Notes: generated from the letters alone by a model not told the origin. A stretch of DNA of 64,000 bases from an uncultured Clostridium sp. (GCF_947072515.1 NZ_CAMTIG010000018.1:1-64000); one strand, 5' to 3'; counted from the first letter of the stretch, positions 46,397 through 56,362 are shown. Numbers and translations are program-made.

Positions 46397-48409
46397 ATGA
46401 TAAAAAGTTTGGGAAAAATGAATATTTTATTTGATAAGAAAAGCCCTCAAAGGGTTAATTCAAAAATAAAAATAAATATAGATACAGATAGAATAATGGA
46501 TTATAAGGTTATAATTGGAGATGAGGGTATATGGACTACAATAAAGGACTTTTCTAATGGAGAAGAGTGCGTTTGGAATCCAAAGGCAGAAGGGAACTAT
46601 ATAGTTATGGTACAAGCGAGAAGCAGAAACTCAGATAAACCTTATGATGTAATAGGACGAGAAGAATTTGAGATAAAAGATGAAAAAAAAGAAGAGAAAT
46701 TAATAAAAGATATAAATACAGATAAAGCAGAATACATGCAAGGTGAGAAAATAAATGTTCTTGCAATAACAGAAGAAAGAGATATGCTTTATAGATTTTG
46801 GAGAAAAGGAAGCAACGGATGGGAAATATTAAGAGATTATAGAAGAGAAAGTTTCATAGAGTATCCAGCATTAAAATATGGAGAAGAAGAACTTTTAATT
46901 GAATGTAAAAGAATCTCATCAAAAGAAAATTTCGATGATTATAGAACAATAAAATTTAATATAAAAAAGCTAGAGAAATTAGAGATTTGTGGATTTAGAT
47001 GTTTAACGGAACAAATGTTAATTAATGAAGAGCTAGTTTTTAAAGTAGAAGCTTCACAAGGAACAGGAAGAACTCTTTTATATAGATTTGTAAAAATTAA
47101 TGATGAAGGACATTCAATTTGTCTTCAAGATTTTTCATCAAGACAAATTGTAACATATCAAGAGACAGTTCCAGGAAATTATAAGCTGCTTTGTTTAATG
47201 AAGGATATTTTATCAAATAGAGAATATGATGATAGAGCTATAATGCATTATAAAGTGAGACCATATAATAAAATCACCATAAATAAAATCGAAACAGATG
47301 TTACATCACCTCAAAAAACAGAAACAGATATTCATATAAGAGTAGATAGTGAAGGTGGAAGAGAGAGAGTTTATAGATATATAATTGATGGACCTGTAAG
47401 CGATGATTCTTGTTATACACGTAGTGCAGAATATGTGTGGAGACCAAAAGAAGAAGGTAAATATAAGATAAGTGTTTATTCAAAAGATGTATCTTATAGA
47501 GGGGACTATGAGGATAAGAAGACTATTATATTTGAAGTTGATAAAAGAGGAGACTCTCCTGTAAGAATATCTGATATAATAGCAGATGTTAGAAAAGAAA
47601 GTGTTATAAACAAACCTATAAACTTAAGAGTTATTGGGGAAGGTGGAACAATACTTTATTATGCATTTACAATTTATAAAGATGGAAAAGAAATAGAAAA
47701 GTTAAAGTTTAATAAATCAAACTATTTAAATTTTGTTCCTAAAGAAAAAGGTAAATATGAAATTGATATTAAAGTGAAAGATAAATATACAATGTCAGAA
47801 TATGATATTCAAACAAGCTATAACTTAAATGTTAAAGAATATATGCCAGGAACAATAGAACATATATTGCTACCAAATAGAGATCATTACTTAGTGAATG
47901 AAACTATAGATATAGAAGCCATAGTACAAGATACAAAAAATACTCTTATAAACGTAGTTACAAAAATAAATGGAAATATAGTTGAAGAAACTGGTTTTAT
48001 GACAAATAAAAAAATATGTATAAAACCTAAGTGTTCAGGAAAATATGGATTTGAAATTTATGCGAAAAATATAAAGTGTGAAGATGAATTTGATAGTAAG
48101 AAAGAGTTAACTATATACGTAGAAGAAGCAACACCAGTAATTGGAACAAGAGTTAGAATTAGTGAAAATAAAATTGGTGATAATAAAGAAGTCACATTTA
48201 AAGTAACTAGTATGGGTGGAAAAGATGTATGCTATGAATTTTACTTAATGGAAAAAGGAAATTGGGTGAAAGCACAAACATATAGTAAGAAAAACTATTA
48301 TACATTTATTCCGTATAATTCAGGAGTATTTAGAGTACTTGTTCTTGCTAAGAGTTACTATAAGAGAGTTAATTACGAAGATTATTGTGAGGCTGAATTT
48401 ACAGTTTAA
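46397..48409 (+). CDS. Protein of seven triple-tyrosine-type (Y_Y_Y) repeats
   Basis: 670 aa, no signal peptide and no membrane helix. Seven repeats of about 95 residues each end in a Y-x-I-x-V-x-x-K-x-(5-7)-Y-D-pattern, e.g. NYIVMVQARSRNSDKPYDV, KYKISVYSKDVSYRGDYED, KYEIDIKVKDKYTMSEYD and VFRVLVLAKSYYKRVNYED. This beta-sandwich repeat is known from Y_Y_Y domains of sensor kinases and cell-wall proteins, but here nothing else is attached. It may be cytoplasmic or exported by an unusual route. RBS is weak (GGGTGAT). Neighbours give no functional hint. Confidence 0.75.
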   Translation: MIKSLGKMNILFDKKSPQRVNSKIKINIDTDRIMDYKVIIGDEGIWTTIKDFSNGEECVWNPKAEGNYIVMVQARSRNSDKPYDVIGREEFEIKDEKKEEKLIKDINTDKAEYMQGEKINVLAITEERDMLYRFWRKGSNGWEILRDYRRESFIEYPALKYGEEELLIECKRISSKENFDDYRTIKFNIKKLEKLEICGFRCLTEQMLINEELVFKVEASQGTGRTLLYRFVKINDEGHSICLQDFSSRQIVTYQETVPGNYKLLCLMKDILSNREYDDRAIMHYKVRPYNKITINKIETDVTSPQKTETDIHIRVDSEGGRERVYRYIIDGPVSDDSCYTRSAEYVWRPKEEGKYKISVYSKDVSYRGDYEDKKTIIFEVDKRGDSPVRISDIIADVRKESVINKPINLRVIGEGGTILYYAFTIYKDGKEIEKLKFNKSNYLNFVPKEKGKYEIDIKVKDKYTMSEYDIQTSYNLNVKEYMPGTIEHILLPNRDHYLVNETIDIEAIVQDTKNTLINVVTKINGNIVEETGFMTNKKICIKPKCSGKYGFEIYAKNIKCEDEFDSKKELTIYVEEATPVIGTRVRISENKIGDNKEVTFKVTSMGGKDVCYEFYLMEKGNWVKAQTYSKKNYYTFIPYNSGVFRVLVLAKSYYKRVNYEDYCEAEFTV

Positions 48410-48441
48410 GCTATAAGGTTATTATAAATTGAAATAATAAG

Positions 48442-48470
48442 AAAAAAACTAGGCAATGCCTAGTTTTTTT
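48442..48470 (+). terminator. Terminator of the Y_Y_Y gene
   Basis: AAAAAAACTAGGC with GCCTAGTTTTTTT around a 3-nt loop (48442-48470). Confidence 0.93.
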
Positions 48471-48548
48471 CTTCATAGAATAAACTTTAAATTTTAAAAT
48501 TCAAATTACTATGTTAAAATGAGTAGAAAATATTACGGAGGTGTAATT

Positions 48549-49265
48549 ATGGAAAGATTAGATAAAATAATTTCTAACTTAGGATATGGAAGTAGAAAAG
48601 AAGTTAAAACTTTAGTTAAAAAAGGTTTTGTAGAAGTAGATGGAGAAATCGTAAAAGATAGTAATATGAAGGTTAACCCAGACACAGCAGTTATAAAAGT
48701 AAATGGTGAAGAACTTTATTATAGAGAATTTATTTATTTAATGATGAATAAACCAGCAGATGTTATATCAGCAACATTTGATAATAGGGATATGACAGTA
48801 ATTGATTTATTACATGTAGATTATCAAGCATTTGAGCCGTTTCCAATAGGTAGATTAGATAAAGATACAGTAGGATTATTATTATTAACAAATGATGGTG
48901 AACTAAATCATAGATTAATAGCACCAAAATGGCATGTAGATAAGGTTTATTTTGCAAAAATAAATAAGATAGTTACAGAAGAGGATGTTAAAGCATTTAA
49001 AGATGGTATAACACTAGATGATGGATATCTTTGCAAAGAAGCAAAATTAGAAGTTTCAAGCTCAGATGAGAATGGTTCAGAAGTACATATAACTATTCAA
49101 GAGGGAAAATTCCATCAAGTAAAAAGAATGTTTGAAGCTAGAGATAAAAAGGTAGTTTATCTTCAAAGAATTGAATTTGGTGGATTATCATTAGATGCGG
49201 ATTTAGAAGAAGGGGAATATAGAGAGCTAACAGATGAAGAAATAGAGAGTTTAAAGAAGTTTTAA
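48549..49265 (+). CDS. rsuA: 16S rRNA pseudouridine synthase (RsuA/RluB family)
   Basis: 238 aa from ATG 48549 after CGGAGGTG; an earlier ATG at 48519 precedes that site. N-terminal S4 domain (RLDKIISNLGYGSRKEVKTL) and the catalytic motif GRLDKDTVGLLLLTNDGEL with the nucleophilic Asp in RLDKDT. It probably modifies U516 of 16S rRNA, though the RsuA versus RluB/E target cannot be told from sequence alone. Confidence 0.88.
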   Translation: MERLDKIISNLGYGSRKEVKTLVKKGFVEVDGEIVKDSNMKVNPDTAVIKVNGEELYYREFIYLMMNKPADVISATFDNRDMTVIDLLHVDYQAFEPFPIGRLDKDTVGLLLLTNDGELNHRLIAPKWHVDKVYFAKINKIVTEEDVKAFKDGITLDDGYLCKEAKLEVSSSDENGSEVHITIQEGKFHQVKRMFEARDKKVVYLQRIEFGGLSLDADLEEGEYRELTDEEIESLKKF

Positions 49266-49364
49266 CTGAATGTTAATACTTTGAAACGTTATCATACAAA
49301 AAGATGCAAGATAAGTAATGAAAACTTTAAAAAATTCAAAAAATGATAAATTAAGGTAAACGTA

Positions 49365-49393
49365 TTGCAAATAAAAAAATGTTAACCTATAAT
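49365..49393 (+). promoter_or_regulatory. Promoter of an orphan small RNA
   Basis: TTGCAA (49365-49370), exact 17-bp spacer, TATAAT (49388-49393). It is located between rsuA and gltX with no ORF downstream before the terminator at 49452-49484. Confidence 0.75.
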
Positions 49394-49399
49394 ATATTT

Positions 49400-49484
49400 G
49401 ACGATAAATAAAAGGATATATAGCCCCCTTTTTATTTATTGCTTATTACTGGCACAACCTGGCCCCAAGGGTTGTGCTTTTGTT
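49400..49484 (+). ncRNA. Candidate small RNA with C-rich loops
   Basis: An approximately 85-nt transcript from the promoter at 49365 would contain two hairpins. The first has arms ATAAATAAAAGG (49404-49415) and CCTTTTTATTTAT (49427-49439), one bulge, with a loop ATATATAGCCC ending in C residues. The second has arms GCACAACC (49452-49459) and GGTTGTGC (49470-49477), loop TGGCCCCAAG, and runs into TTTTG TT as terminator. C-rich loops are the hallmark of Gram-positive sRNAs that pair with AGGAGG ribosome sites (as for S. aureus RsaE). Its identity is unknown to me. Confidence 0.6.
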
Positions 49485-49555
49485 ATATAATTAATTATAA
49501 TTGTATAGAATATATAAATATAATTGGATTCTACATAATGAGATGAGAAACAATA

Positions 49556-49585
49556 TTTACAATACTGATAAAAATGGGGTATAAT
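49556..49585 (+). promoter_or_regulatory. gltX promoter
   Basis: TTTACA (49556-49561), 18-bp spacer, TATAAT (49580-49585). No T-box leader is visible in the short 5' region. Confidence 0.65.
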
Positions 49586-49627
49586 TACCTTATTTTCAGA
49601 AACAAATTTAAGGTAAGGTGTTATTAA

Positions 49628-51286
49628 ATGAAAGAAAAATTAGCTAATTTAATATTTCCAAATGTAGATAAGACTGTTGAAGATTATAAGAGTCTTTATA
49701 AGGAAAGAGAAATTAAAGAAGGAGCTCATGTTGTAAGATATGCTCCAAGTCCAACTGGATTCCAACATATAGGAGGAGTTTATGCAGCTTTAATTAATGA
49801 AAGACTTGCACATCAAAGTGAAGGTGTTTTTTATTTAAGAATAGAAGATACAGATCAAAAAAGAGAAGTTAAAGGTGCAATAGAAGATACAATTCAAACT
49901 ATGCATAATTATGGTATGGACTTTGATGAAGGTATGGTAGGAGAAGAAGAATCAAAAGGAAACTACGGACCATATAGACAAAGTTTAAGAAAAGAAATAT
50001 ATCATACTTTTGCAAAAGATTTAATATTAAAAGGATTAGCATATCCATGTTTCTGCACAGCTGAAGAATTAAATGAAATAAGAGAAAAGCAAATGGCAGA
50101 AAAAATAACTCCAGGTTATTATGGGAAATATGCAATATATAGAAATCTTTCAGATGAAGAGGCTATAAAGAAAATAGAAGCTGGAGAAGAATATATATTA
50201 AGATTAAAGTCTCCAGGTAAAGAAGAAAATAGAGTTGAAGTTCTTGACTTAATAAAAGGTGAGTTATCATTACCTGAAAATGTTCAAGATATAGTTATGA
50301 TAAAATCAGATGGACTTCCAACTTATCACTTTGCACATGCTATAGATGATGCTTTAATGCATACTACAGATGTAATAAGAGGAGAAGAATGGCTTTCATC
50401 ATTACCAATACATTTACAATTATTTGATGTATTAGGATTTAAGAGACCAAATTATGCTCACGTTCCAACTATAATGAAATCTGAAAATGGATCAAAAAGA
50501 AAATTATCAAAAAGAAAAGATCCAGAAAGTGCAGTTAGTTATTATAGAGAAGAAGGATATCCACAAGTTTGTGTTATAGAATATCTTTTAAATATCATAA
50601 ACTCATGGTTTGAAGAGTGGAGAGTTGAAAATCCAGATGCAGATTATCATGAATTCCCAGTATCATTAGATAAAATGAGTAAATCAGGAGCTTTATTTGA
50701 TATAGTTAAATTACATGATGTAAGTAAAAATATCATTTGTAAAATGAAAGCTGAAGAAGTTTATGAAAGATATACAGAATGGGCAAAAGAATTTGATCCA
50801 GAAATGTATGCTTTAGTATCAGCTAAAGAAGACATGATGAAGAAAGTATTTAATATAGATAAAGAAGGTCCAAAACCAAGAAAAGATTTTGGTAAATGGA
50901 ACGAAGTTAAAGAAAAAATCTTCTACTTCTTTGATGAAGAATTTGATAAAGAAAAAGCTGAACATGTAGAACTTCCAAAAACTTTATCTTTAGAAACTGC
51001 AAAAGAAGTTATAAAGATATATAAAGAAGCGTACAATCATGGATTAGAAAGCCAAGAAGCTTGGTTTGAACATTTAAAAGAATTAGCTTCAAACAATGGA
51101 TTCGCTACAAATAGAAAAGAATTTAAAGCTGAACCAGAAAAATTCAAAGGAATGGTTTCAGATTTTGCTGGAGCAGTAAGAATTGCTATAACTCATAGAA
51201 CAAACACTCCAGATCTTTACACTATAATGCAAATTTTAGGTGAAGAAAAAGTTGGAGAAAGATTTGAAAAATTTTTAAATATATAG
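49628..51286 (+). CDS. gltX: Glutamyl-tRNA synthetase
   Basis: 552 aa. Class I motifs: [12 protein letters not shown] (HIGH variant) and KRKLSKRKD (KMSKS variant). Rossmann fold with the GluRS-specific [13 protein letters not shown] long C-terminal anticodon-binding part. Since glnS is encoded nearby at 53873, this GluRS need not misacylate tRNA-Gln, though clostridia may still keep an amidotransferase. Weak RBS (AAGGTG). Terminator at 51291-51327. Confidence 0.96.
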   Translation: MKEKLANLIFPNVDKTVEDYKSLYKEREIKEGAHVVRYAPSPTGFQHIGGVYAALINERLAHQSEGVFYLRIEDTDQKREVKGAIEDTIQTMHNYGMDFDEGMVGEEESKGNYGPYRQSLRKEIYHTFAKDLILKGLAYPCFCTAEELNEIREKQMAEKITPGYYGKYAIYRNLSDEEAIKKIEAGEEYILRLKSPGKEENRVEVLDLIKGELSLPENVQDIVMIKSDGLPTYHFAHAIDDALMHTTDVIRGEEWLSSLPIHLQLFDVLGFKRPNYAHVPTIMKSENGSKRKLSKRKDPESAVSYYREEGYPQVCVIEYLLNIINSWFEEWRVENPDADYHEFPVSLDKMSKSGALFDIVKLHDVSKNIICKMKAEEVYERYTEWAKEFDPEMYALVSAKEDMMKKVFNIDKEGPKPRKDFGKWNEVKEKIFYFFDEEFDKEKAEHVELPKTLSLETAKEVIKIYKEAYNHGLESQEAWFEHLKELASNNGFATNRKEFKAEPEKFKGMVSDFAGAVRIAITHRTNTPDLYTIMQILGEEKVGERFEKFLNI

Positions 51287-51290
51287 ACAT

Positions 51291-51327
51291 AATAAAAGAA
51301 CTCGTCAGTTAGACGAGTTCTTTTATT
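51291..51327 (+). terminator. Terminator of gltX
   Basis: 16-bp arms 51291-51306 and 51312-51327 around AGTTA, with TTTTATT. Confidence 0.92.
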
Positions 51328-51422
51328 ATTTAAGTGGAAAATTATTCTCTTAAATATGTTTTTAAAGATGCATTAAATAATAAAGCTTAAGAGTAAAACC
51401 TATAGCTTCATTATTGAATGTA

Positions 51423-51456
51423 TGGGAAAATTTAAATTTAAAATTAAATTTTCCCA
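51423..51456 (-). terminator. Hairpin ending a minus-strand gene remnant
   Basis: TGGGAAAATTTAA (51423-51435) with TTAAATTTTCCCA (51444-51456), 13 bp. It lies just beyond the stop codon of the minus-strand remnant at 51462, so it may be that gene's old terminator. Confidence 0.5.
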
Positions 51457-51461
51457 ACTAT

Positions 51462-51632
51462 CTACTTTCCAAGTGTTATCAGTTTTTTTTGCGTAAAAGA
51501 TTTAGTAGACATATTGCTATCAGCACTCCGATCACCAATTTCTGCATCAGAAGTATCATAGCAGTTAACAAGAACATCTGTATTAACTGTCATAGTAGTA
51601 GATGTAGAATATTCTATAGTTACACTTCCATG
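51462..51632 (-). pseudogene. C-terminal remnant of an unidentified gene
   Basis: About 56 codons on the minus strand have protein-like composition (ST-rich and acidic; VTIEYSTSTTMTVN, DTSDAEIGDRSAD) and end at TAG 51462-51464. The reading frame extends upstream only into the sequence antisense to the IS30-like remnant, so the gene was probably cut near 51632 by that insertion. I cannot name the protein. Confidence 0.4.
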
Positions 51633-51642
51633 TAAAAACTGA

Positions 51643-52296
51643 AAAGAATGCTTTAAAAAGCATTTATGTAAAGATGCATGTAATAAACTTTGTAAAAAAT
51701 ACATTTTTATAAATTGTTATAGAAAGTGTAATGAATATACGACTAAGAAATGTACTCACTTTAATGGTTATCGATATGATTGTAATGCTTGTGATACCGT
51801 TACTATATGTAACGAAGAGAAACGTTATTATAAGGCTAAGCTTGCAAATGAAAAGTATCTTGATACTCTAAAATCATCAAGAGAAGGCATAAATGTTACT
51901 CATAATCAAATAAAGAAGATGGATGAATTAATATCTCCACTTGTTTTAAAAGGACAGTCATTATACCATATTTCTATACATCATAAAGAAGAAATTACTT
52001 GTTCTGAAAGGACACTTTATAATTATTTTCATAAGAATGTCTTTACCGCTAGAAATATTGATTTACCTAGAAAAGTAAAGTATAAACCTAGAAAGAAAAA
52101 AATATCTACAATAATAAAAAATCCAGGCTATAGAATTGGAAGAACATTTGAAGATTTCACTAAATTTATTGAAGACAATCCGAATATACCAGTAGTCGAG
52201 ATGGATACAGTTTACGGCACACGAAGTGGAAAAGTCCTTTTAACAAAAGTAAATAGAGAGGAAAATTATATTGTAAATTTGATAAATGAATTTTAG
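51643..52296 (+). pseudogene. Truncated IS30-family transposase
   Basis: About 217 codons open from 51643 (in-frame TGA at 51640). The frame begins in a cysteine-rich zinc-like region (KECFKKHLCKDACNKLCKKY, CNACDTVTIC), continues with the helical linker (YLDTLKSSREGINVTH, DELISPLVLKGQSLYHI) and the pattern RTLYNYF, RNIDLPRKVKYKPRKK, and reaches PVVEMDTVYG with the first catalytic Asp of the DDE triad. The stop at 52294-52296 comes before the second Asp and the Glu. The N-terminal helix-turn-helix is not recognisable. The frame is a decayed IS30-type element without identifiable terminal repeats. Confidence 0.8.
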
Positions 52297-52382
52297 GAAA
52301 AAACTACAATAGATAAATGGGAATTTAATTTAGAGTATTTGAAAAAAATTATAATATAATAAAGAAAAAAGAAAATATAAAT

Positions 52383-52559
52383 ATGAAATATGTAGAATCG
52401 TATATAGACGTATATGAATTAGTAAAAGAAACTGAGAATTTGCCAGAAGAAAAAAAGGCTGATTCAAAGAGAAGAACAGTAATAAAAACAATGTATAATA
52501 GGACGACTACAACAACGTATACAGAAAAATATATAAATATAGGAAGATGTTATGCGTAA
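52383..52559 (+). CDS. Short ORF (58 aa) of unknown function
   Basis: ATG 52383 to TAA 52557-52559. The peptide is Lys/Glu-rich in its first half and then has YNRTTTTTYTEKYINIGRCYA. No good ribosome site precedes it, and a -10-like TATAAT lies around 52352. A terminator-like hairpin follows at 52593-52614. It may be a fragment left of the decayed region or a real small gene. Confidence 0.35.
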   Translation: MKYVESYIDVYELVKETENLPEEKKADSKRRTVIKTMYNRTTTTTYTEKYINIGRCYA

Positions 52560-52592
52560 TTTCATTAAGTTAATTTTTTATTTTTTACTGGA

Positions 52593-52620
52593 CCACCAAA
52601 AATATTTTTGGTGGCATTTA
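52593..52620 (+). terminator. Hairpin terminator, possibly for the short ORF
   Basis: CCACCAAAAA (52593-52602) with TTTTTGGTGG (52605-52614) followed by CATTTATTTTTA. Confidence 0.75.
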
Positions 52621-52809
52621 TTTTTAATAATGTCTATAAGAACTGGAATTAATAATGTTTATTAAATATAAAGGAAGAGTGAAAAATTAGGCACATGCTA
52701 CAACAATGAATAAAACAAGAAATATTAACAAAAAATAAACAAAATAAAAAGGAAAAATACTTCTATGATAGTGTAAAATTAAAAGAAAAAGCTTATGTGA
52801 GGTAATGAT

Positions 52810-53832
52810 ATGAAAAGAAAAACCGTAGTAGGTGTAATTATTGCTGTAATTATAGTAGGGGCTTTAGGGATAGGAACTAAACAATTTATAAAATACAGAA
52901 ATGAACAAAAGGCAACTAAATTATTTGAAGAGCAATCAATACCAAAGGTAGTGACAGAAAAACAATTAGGTTATTTAGAAGGTTATTATACAACAACAAA
53001 GGCATTTGAGAGTCAAGATAAAAAAGAAACACTTGTTAGAAAAGATGATATATCAGGAAGTATAACAAATTCTCAAGAAAATATAGGAAAAGTGGTAGAA
53101 AAAACTCCGAATATAAATGGAATAGATATTTTAGACGGAAAAGTTATGATTATAAAAAATGGTAAGGCTATTTATGAAACAAAGGATAAAATCTATTCAA
53201 GAGTAATAAAAGCAGATGAGTTTTGGGATATATTTAAAGTAAATCCACAAGATTTAGGACTAGAGTTAACTCAAAAGGAATTTGTAATATATAAAGTTGG
53301 AAATATAAATATATTCCAATTATCACAAGGAGATATTTTATTTACTTATAACGGTACTTTAAATTATGGAATGAATGATACAGTAGATACATATCCAAAT
53401 CAAATAAGTTTTTGGTATGGAGATTTCCAAGTAACGAATAAAGCAGCAACACCAAACGTTGTAGATAAAGCAAAAGACAAAGATTTAACTGGAGAACAAG
53501 TTATAATAAATAAAAGTGAGTTTAAGTATGGTGATATGGATGTAAAAGATCCACAATATTATGTATTTGAATTTAAACCAGAGGATATTTACAATAAAGC
53601 AGATTATAATGGAGAAATTGGGCAAGATGGAGATAAAATTTTCTTCTTAGGAGTATTACCTAAAGACGAAAAATTAACAAGATTAGAAAAGTATATGGCA
53701 ACACAACCAGGATACAAAGTTAAAGGAATGACACCAATTATCTTAAAATCAAATGGAGAAATAGAAGTAATGAATGGAGCAAAAACTGTATTTAATGCAA
53801 AGAGAGTTTTAGCTTCACAGGAAAATAAATAA
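52810..53832 (+). CDS. Membrane-anchored protein of unknown function
   Basis: 340 aa. One N-terminal helix (about residues 4-26) after a basic start, no lipobox, then a long extracellular beta-rich part with aromatic motifs (QISFWYGDFQVTN, QYYVFEFKPEDIY). I do not recognise a domain. It is convergent with glnS; both share the bidirectional terminator at 53838-53869. RBS GAGGTAATG, weak but suitably spaced. Confidence 0.8.
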   Translation: MKRKTVVGVIIAVIIVGALGIGTKQFIKYRNEQKATKLFEEQSIPKVVTEKQLGYLEGYYTTTKAFESQDKKETLVRKDDISGSITNSQENIGKVVEKTPNINGIDILDGKVMIIKNGKAIYETKDKIYSRVIKADEFWDIFKVNPQDLGLELTQKEFVIYKVGNINIFQLSQGDILFTYNGTLNYGMNDTVDTYPNQISFWYGDFQVTNKAATPNVVDKAKDKDLTGEQVIINKSEFKYGDMDVKDPQYYVFEFKPEDIYNKADYNGEIGQDGDKIFFLGVLPKDEKLTRLEKYMATQPGYKVKGMTPIILKSNGEIEVMNGAKTVFNAKRVLASQENK

Positions 53833-53837
53833 AATAA

Positions 53838-53869
53838 AAAGGAGTTTTTCAAAATTGAAAAACTCCTTT
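53838..53869. terminator. Bidirectional terminator between 52810 gene and glnS
   Basis: AAAGGAGTTTTTCAA (53838-53852) with TTGAAAAACTCCTTT (53855-53869). A tracts on one side and T on the other serve both convergent genes. Confidence 0.9.
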
Positions 53870-53872
53870 CTA

Positions 53873-55540
53873 TTATTTTCCTGGCTTAAATGATGATTTA
53901 AGTGGAACGATTCTGTTAAACACTAATTTATCATTAGTAGTATATTTAGTATCTATTGAGAAGAATCCATTTCTAACTAATTGCATTTTATCTAGTGGCT
54001 TAACACCAGGAACTGCATTTGGTTCAATAAATCCTTGGAATACTTCCATAGATTTTGGATTGATTTGTTCTAAGAAATGTTTTCCTTCATTTTCAGGTGC
54101 ATCATCTAAGATTAAAGGTTCATATAATCTAAATTCTGCTGGAACTGAAGTGTTAGCATCAACCCAATGGATTGTTCCTTTAACTTTTCTTCCTGTAAAT
54201 CCAGAACCACTTTTAGTTTCTGGATCGTAAGTGCAGTGAAGTTCTACAACTTCTCCGTTTTCATCCTTTATAACGTCATTACACTTAACGAAATAAGCGC
54301 CTCTAAGTCTAACCTCGTTACCAGGGAATAATCTAAAGTACTTTTTAGCAGGTACTTCCATAAAGTCATCACGTTCAACATAAAGTTCTCTTGAGAAAGT
54401 GATTTCTCTTTTTCCAAAACTTTCGTCTTTAGGATGAATATCTAATGTTAAAGTTTCTCTTTGTCCTTCTGGATAATTAGTTATAATTATTTTTAAAGGG
54501 TTTATAACTGCCATTGCAGTTGGAACTTTAGGTTGTAAATCTTCTCTTAAGAAGTAATCAAGCATTTGAGAATCCACAACAGTTGAACTAGCTTTAGAAA
54601 TACCGATTGCATGACAGAAATTTCTTATAGCATCAGGAGTATAACCTCTTCTTCTAAGACCAGAAATTGTAGGCATTCTAGGATCATCCCATCCATCCAC
54701 GACATTTTCATCAACTAATTGTTTTAATTTTCTTTTACTCATAACAGTATTTGTCATATTAAGTCTTGCAAATTCTATTTGTCTTGGTTTAGCTTCCATT
54801 TCACATTCGTTTACGAACCAATCATAAAGAGGTCTGTGATCTTCAAATTCAAGAGTACAAATAGAATGAGTAATATGCTCAATTGCATCCTCTAAAGGAT
54901 GAGCAAAATCATACATTGGATAGATACACCATTTATCTCCAGTATTATGATGCTCAGAATGAGCTATTCTATATATAATAGGGTCTCTCATATTAAGATT
55001 TGGAGAAGTCATGTCTATTTTAGCTCTAAGAACTTTTTCTCCATCTTTAAATTCACCCTTTCTCATTTTTTCAAAAAGATCAAGATTTTCCTCAACTGTT
55101 CTAGTTCTATAAGGACTTTCTTTTCCAGGAGCTGTTAAGCTTCCTCTATATTCTTTCATTTCATCTGGTGTTAAATCACAAACGTATGCTAAGCCTTTGT
55201 TAATTAAAAGAATAGCTTTTTCATACATTGTATCAAAGTAGTTTGATGCAAAGTGAAGTTCATTCCACTGACATCCTAGCCATTTAACATCCTCTTCTAT
55301 AGACTGAACATACTCAGTATCCTCTTTAATTGGGTTAGTATCATCAAATCTAAGATTTGTTCTACCTTTAAATTCATTGGCTAAACCAAAGTTTAAAAGT
55401 ATAGATTTCGCATGACCGATATGTAAATATCCATTTGGTTCTGGTGGAAATCTTGTTATTATGCTATCGTGTTTTCCAGTTTCTAAGTCTTCTTTAATAA
55501 TATTTCTAATAAAATTAGATGAAATATTCTCACTTGACAT
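53873..55540 (-). CDS. glnS: Glutaminyl-tRNA synthetase
   Basis: 555 aa. Class [17 protein letters not shown] (HIGH motif) and [10 protein letters not shown] (KMSKS variant), [10 protein letters not shown], and a C-terminal beta-barrel anticodon domain. Direct GlnRS is not universal in Firmicutes, many of which use the amidotransferase pathway; its presence is consistent with clostridia. RBS AGGAGG (minus strand). Confidence 0.96.
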   Translation of the reverse strand: MSSENISSNFIRNIIKEDLETGKHDSIITRFPPEPNGYLHIGHAKSILLNFGLANEFKGRTNLRFDDTNPIKEDTEYVQSIEEDVKWLGCQWNELHFASNYFDTMYEKAILLINKGLAYVCDLTPDEMKEYRGSLTAPGKESPYRTRTVEENLDLFEKMRKGEFKDGEKVLRAKIDMTSPNLNMRDPIIYRIAHSEHHNTGDKWCIYPMYDFAHPLEDAIEHITHSICTLEFEDHRPLYDWFVNECEMEAKPRQIEFARLNMTNTVMSKRKLKQLVDENVVDGWDDPRMPTISGLRRRGYTPDAIRNFCHAIGISKASSTVVDSQMLDYFLREDLQPKVPTAMAVINPLKIIITNYPEGQRETLTLDIHPKDESFGKREITFSRELYVERDDFMEVPAKKYFRLFPGNEVRLRGAYFVKCNDVIKDENGEVVELHCTYDPETKSGSGFTGRKVKGTIHWVDANTSVPAEFRLYEPLILDDAPENEGKHFLEQINPKSMEVFQGFIEPNAVPGVKPLDKMQLVRNGFFSIDTKYTTNDKLVFNRIVPLKSSFKPGK

Positions 55541-55688
55541 AAAAGCCTCACACCTCCTATTAAATTTATGTTTATATAATACACATTTACCTCTAATTTT
55601 AATCCAATATAAAGAAAAAATCTAGTGAAAAAAAGATTAATAGGTGATAATTAGACTTTGAAACTTATTAATTAAAGATTAATAGTTA

Positions 55689-55729
55689 AAAAACTAGTAA
55701 ATCACATGTTTTGTGATTCACTAGTTTTT
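55689..55729 (-). terminator. Terminator of the superoxide dismutase gene
   Basis: Arms AAAAACTAGTAAATCACA (55689-55706) and TGTGATTCACTAGTTTTT (55712-55729), one mismatch. On the minus strand it falls right after the sod stop codon; it is symmetrical enough to act both ways. Confidence 0.88.
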
Positions 55730-55735
55730 AGTAAA

Positions 55736-56362
55736 TTAGAATAATTTAGATGAATTATATCTTTCTTCAACAACATCCCAATCGATTATGTCAAAGAAGT
55801 TTTTAATATATTCAGGTCTTTTATTCTGATATTTTAAGTAATAAGCATGCTCCCAAACATCCATGGTTAAAAGAGGAATTTCACCCTCTGAAATTGGACA
55901 AATTTGATTTGGAGTTTTAGTTATCTTTAATTTATTACTTTTGTCTAAAACGAGCCAAGCCCATCCAGAACCAAATTGAGTTGCACCAGCATTTGAAAAT
56001 TCTTCTTTAAACTTTTCAAAAGAACCAAAAGTTTTTTCAATAGCATTTTTTATATTTCCACACAAGTGAGTGCTATTAGGTTTATTAAGACCTTCCCAAT
56101 AAAATTCATGATTGAAGACACCACCGCCATTATTAATAACGGCCATCTTTTTATCGTCTGGAAGTTTATCAAGATTTTTTAAAATATAAATTAGGCTATC
56201 TTCTTTTAAACAATCACTAGGGCAATCTTTTAAAGCCTTATTTAAGTTATCAGTATAAGCTTGTTGATGTTTATCATGATGAATAAGAACTGTAGATTTA
56301 TCAATAACAGGTTCTAAAGCATCATAATCAAATTTTAATGGTTTTAATTTAAATTCTTTCAT
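55736..56362 (-). CDS. sodA: Superoxide dismutase (Fe/Mn type)
   Basis: 208 aa. Metal ligands fit: first His in LIHHDKHQQAY, second in FNHEFYWEGL, and Asp/His in DVWEHAYYLKYQN. The GAGWAWL-type motif is GSGWAWLVLD. It removes superoxide in the cytoplasm of an anaerobe exposed to oxygen. Mn versus Fe specificity is not resolved. RBS GAGGTG. Monocistronic. Confidence 0.93.
   Translation of the reverse strand: MKEFKLKPLKFDYDALEPVIDKSTVLIHHDKHQQAYTDNLNKALKDCPSDCLKEDSLIYILKNLDKLPDDKKMAVINNGGGVFNHEFYWEGLNKPNSTHLCGNIKNAIEKTFGSFEKFKEEFSNAGATQFGSGWAWLVLDKSNKLKITKTPNQICPISEGEIPLLTMDVWEHAYYLKYQNKRPEYIKNFFDIIDWDVVEERYNSSKLF

Noticed and set aside
51414..51635. 73-aa plus-strand ORF before the IS30 remnant
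   Set aside because: Overlaps the more protein-like minus-strand remnant; poor ribosome site.
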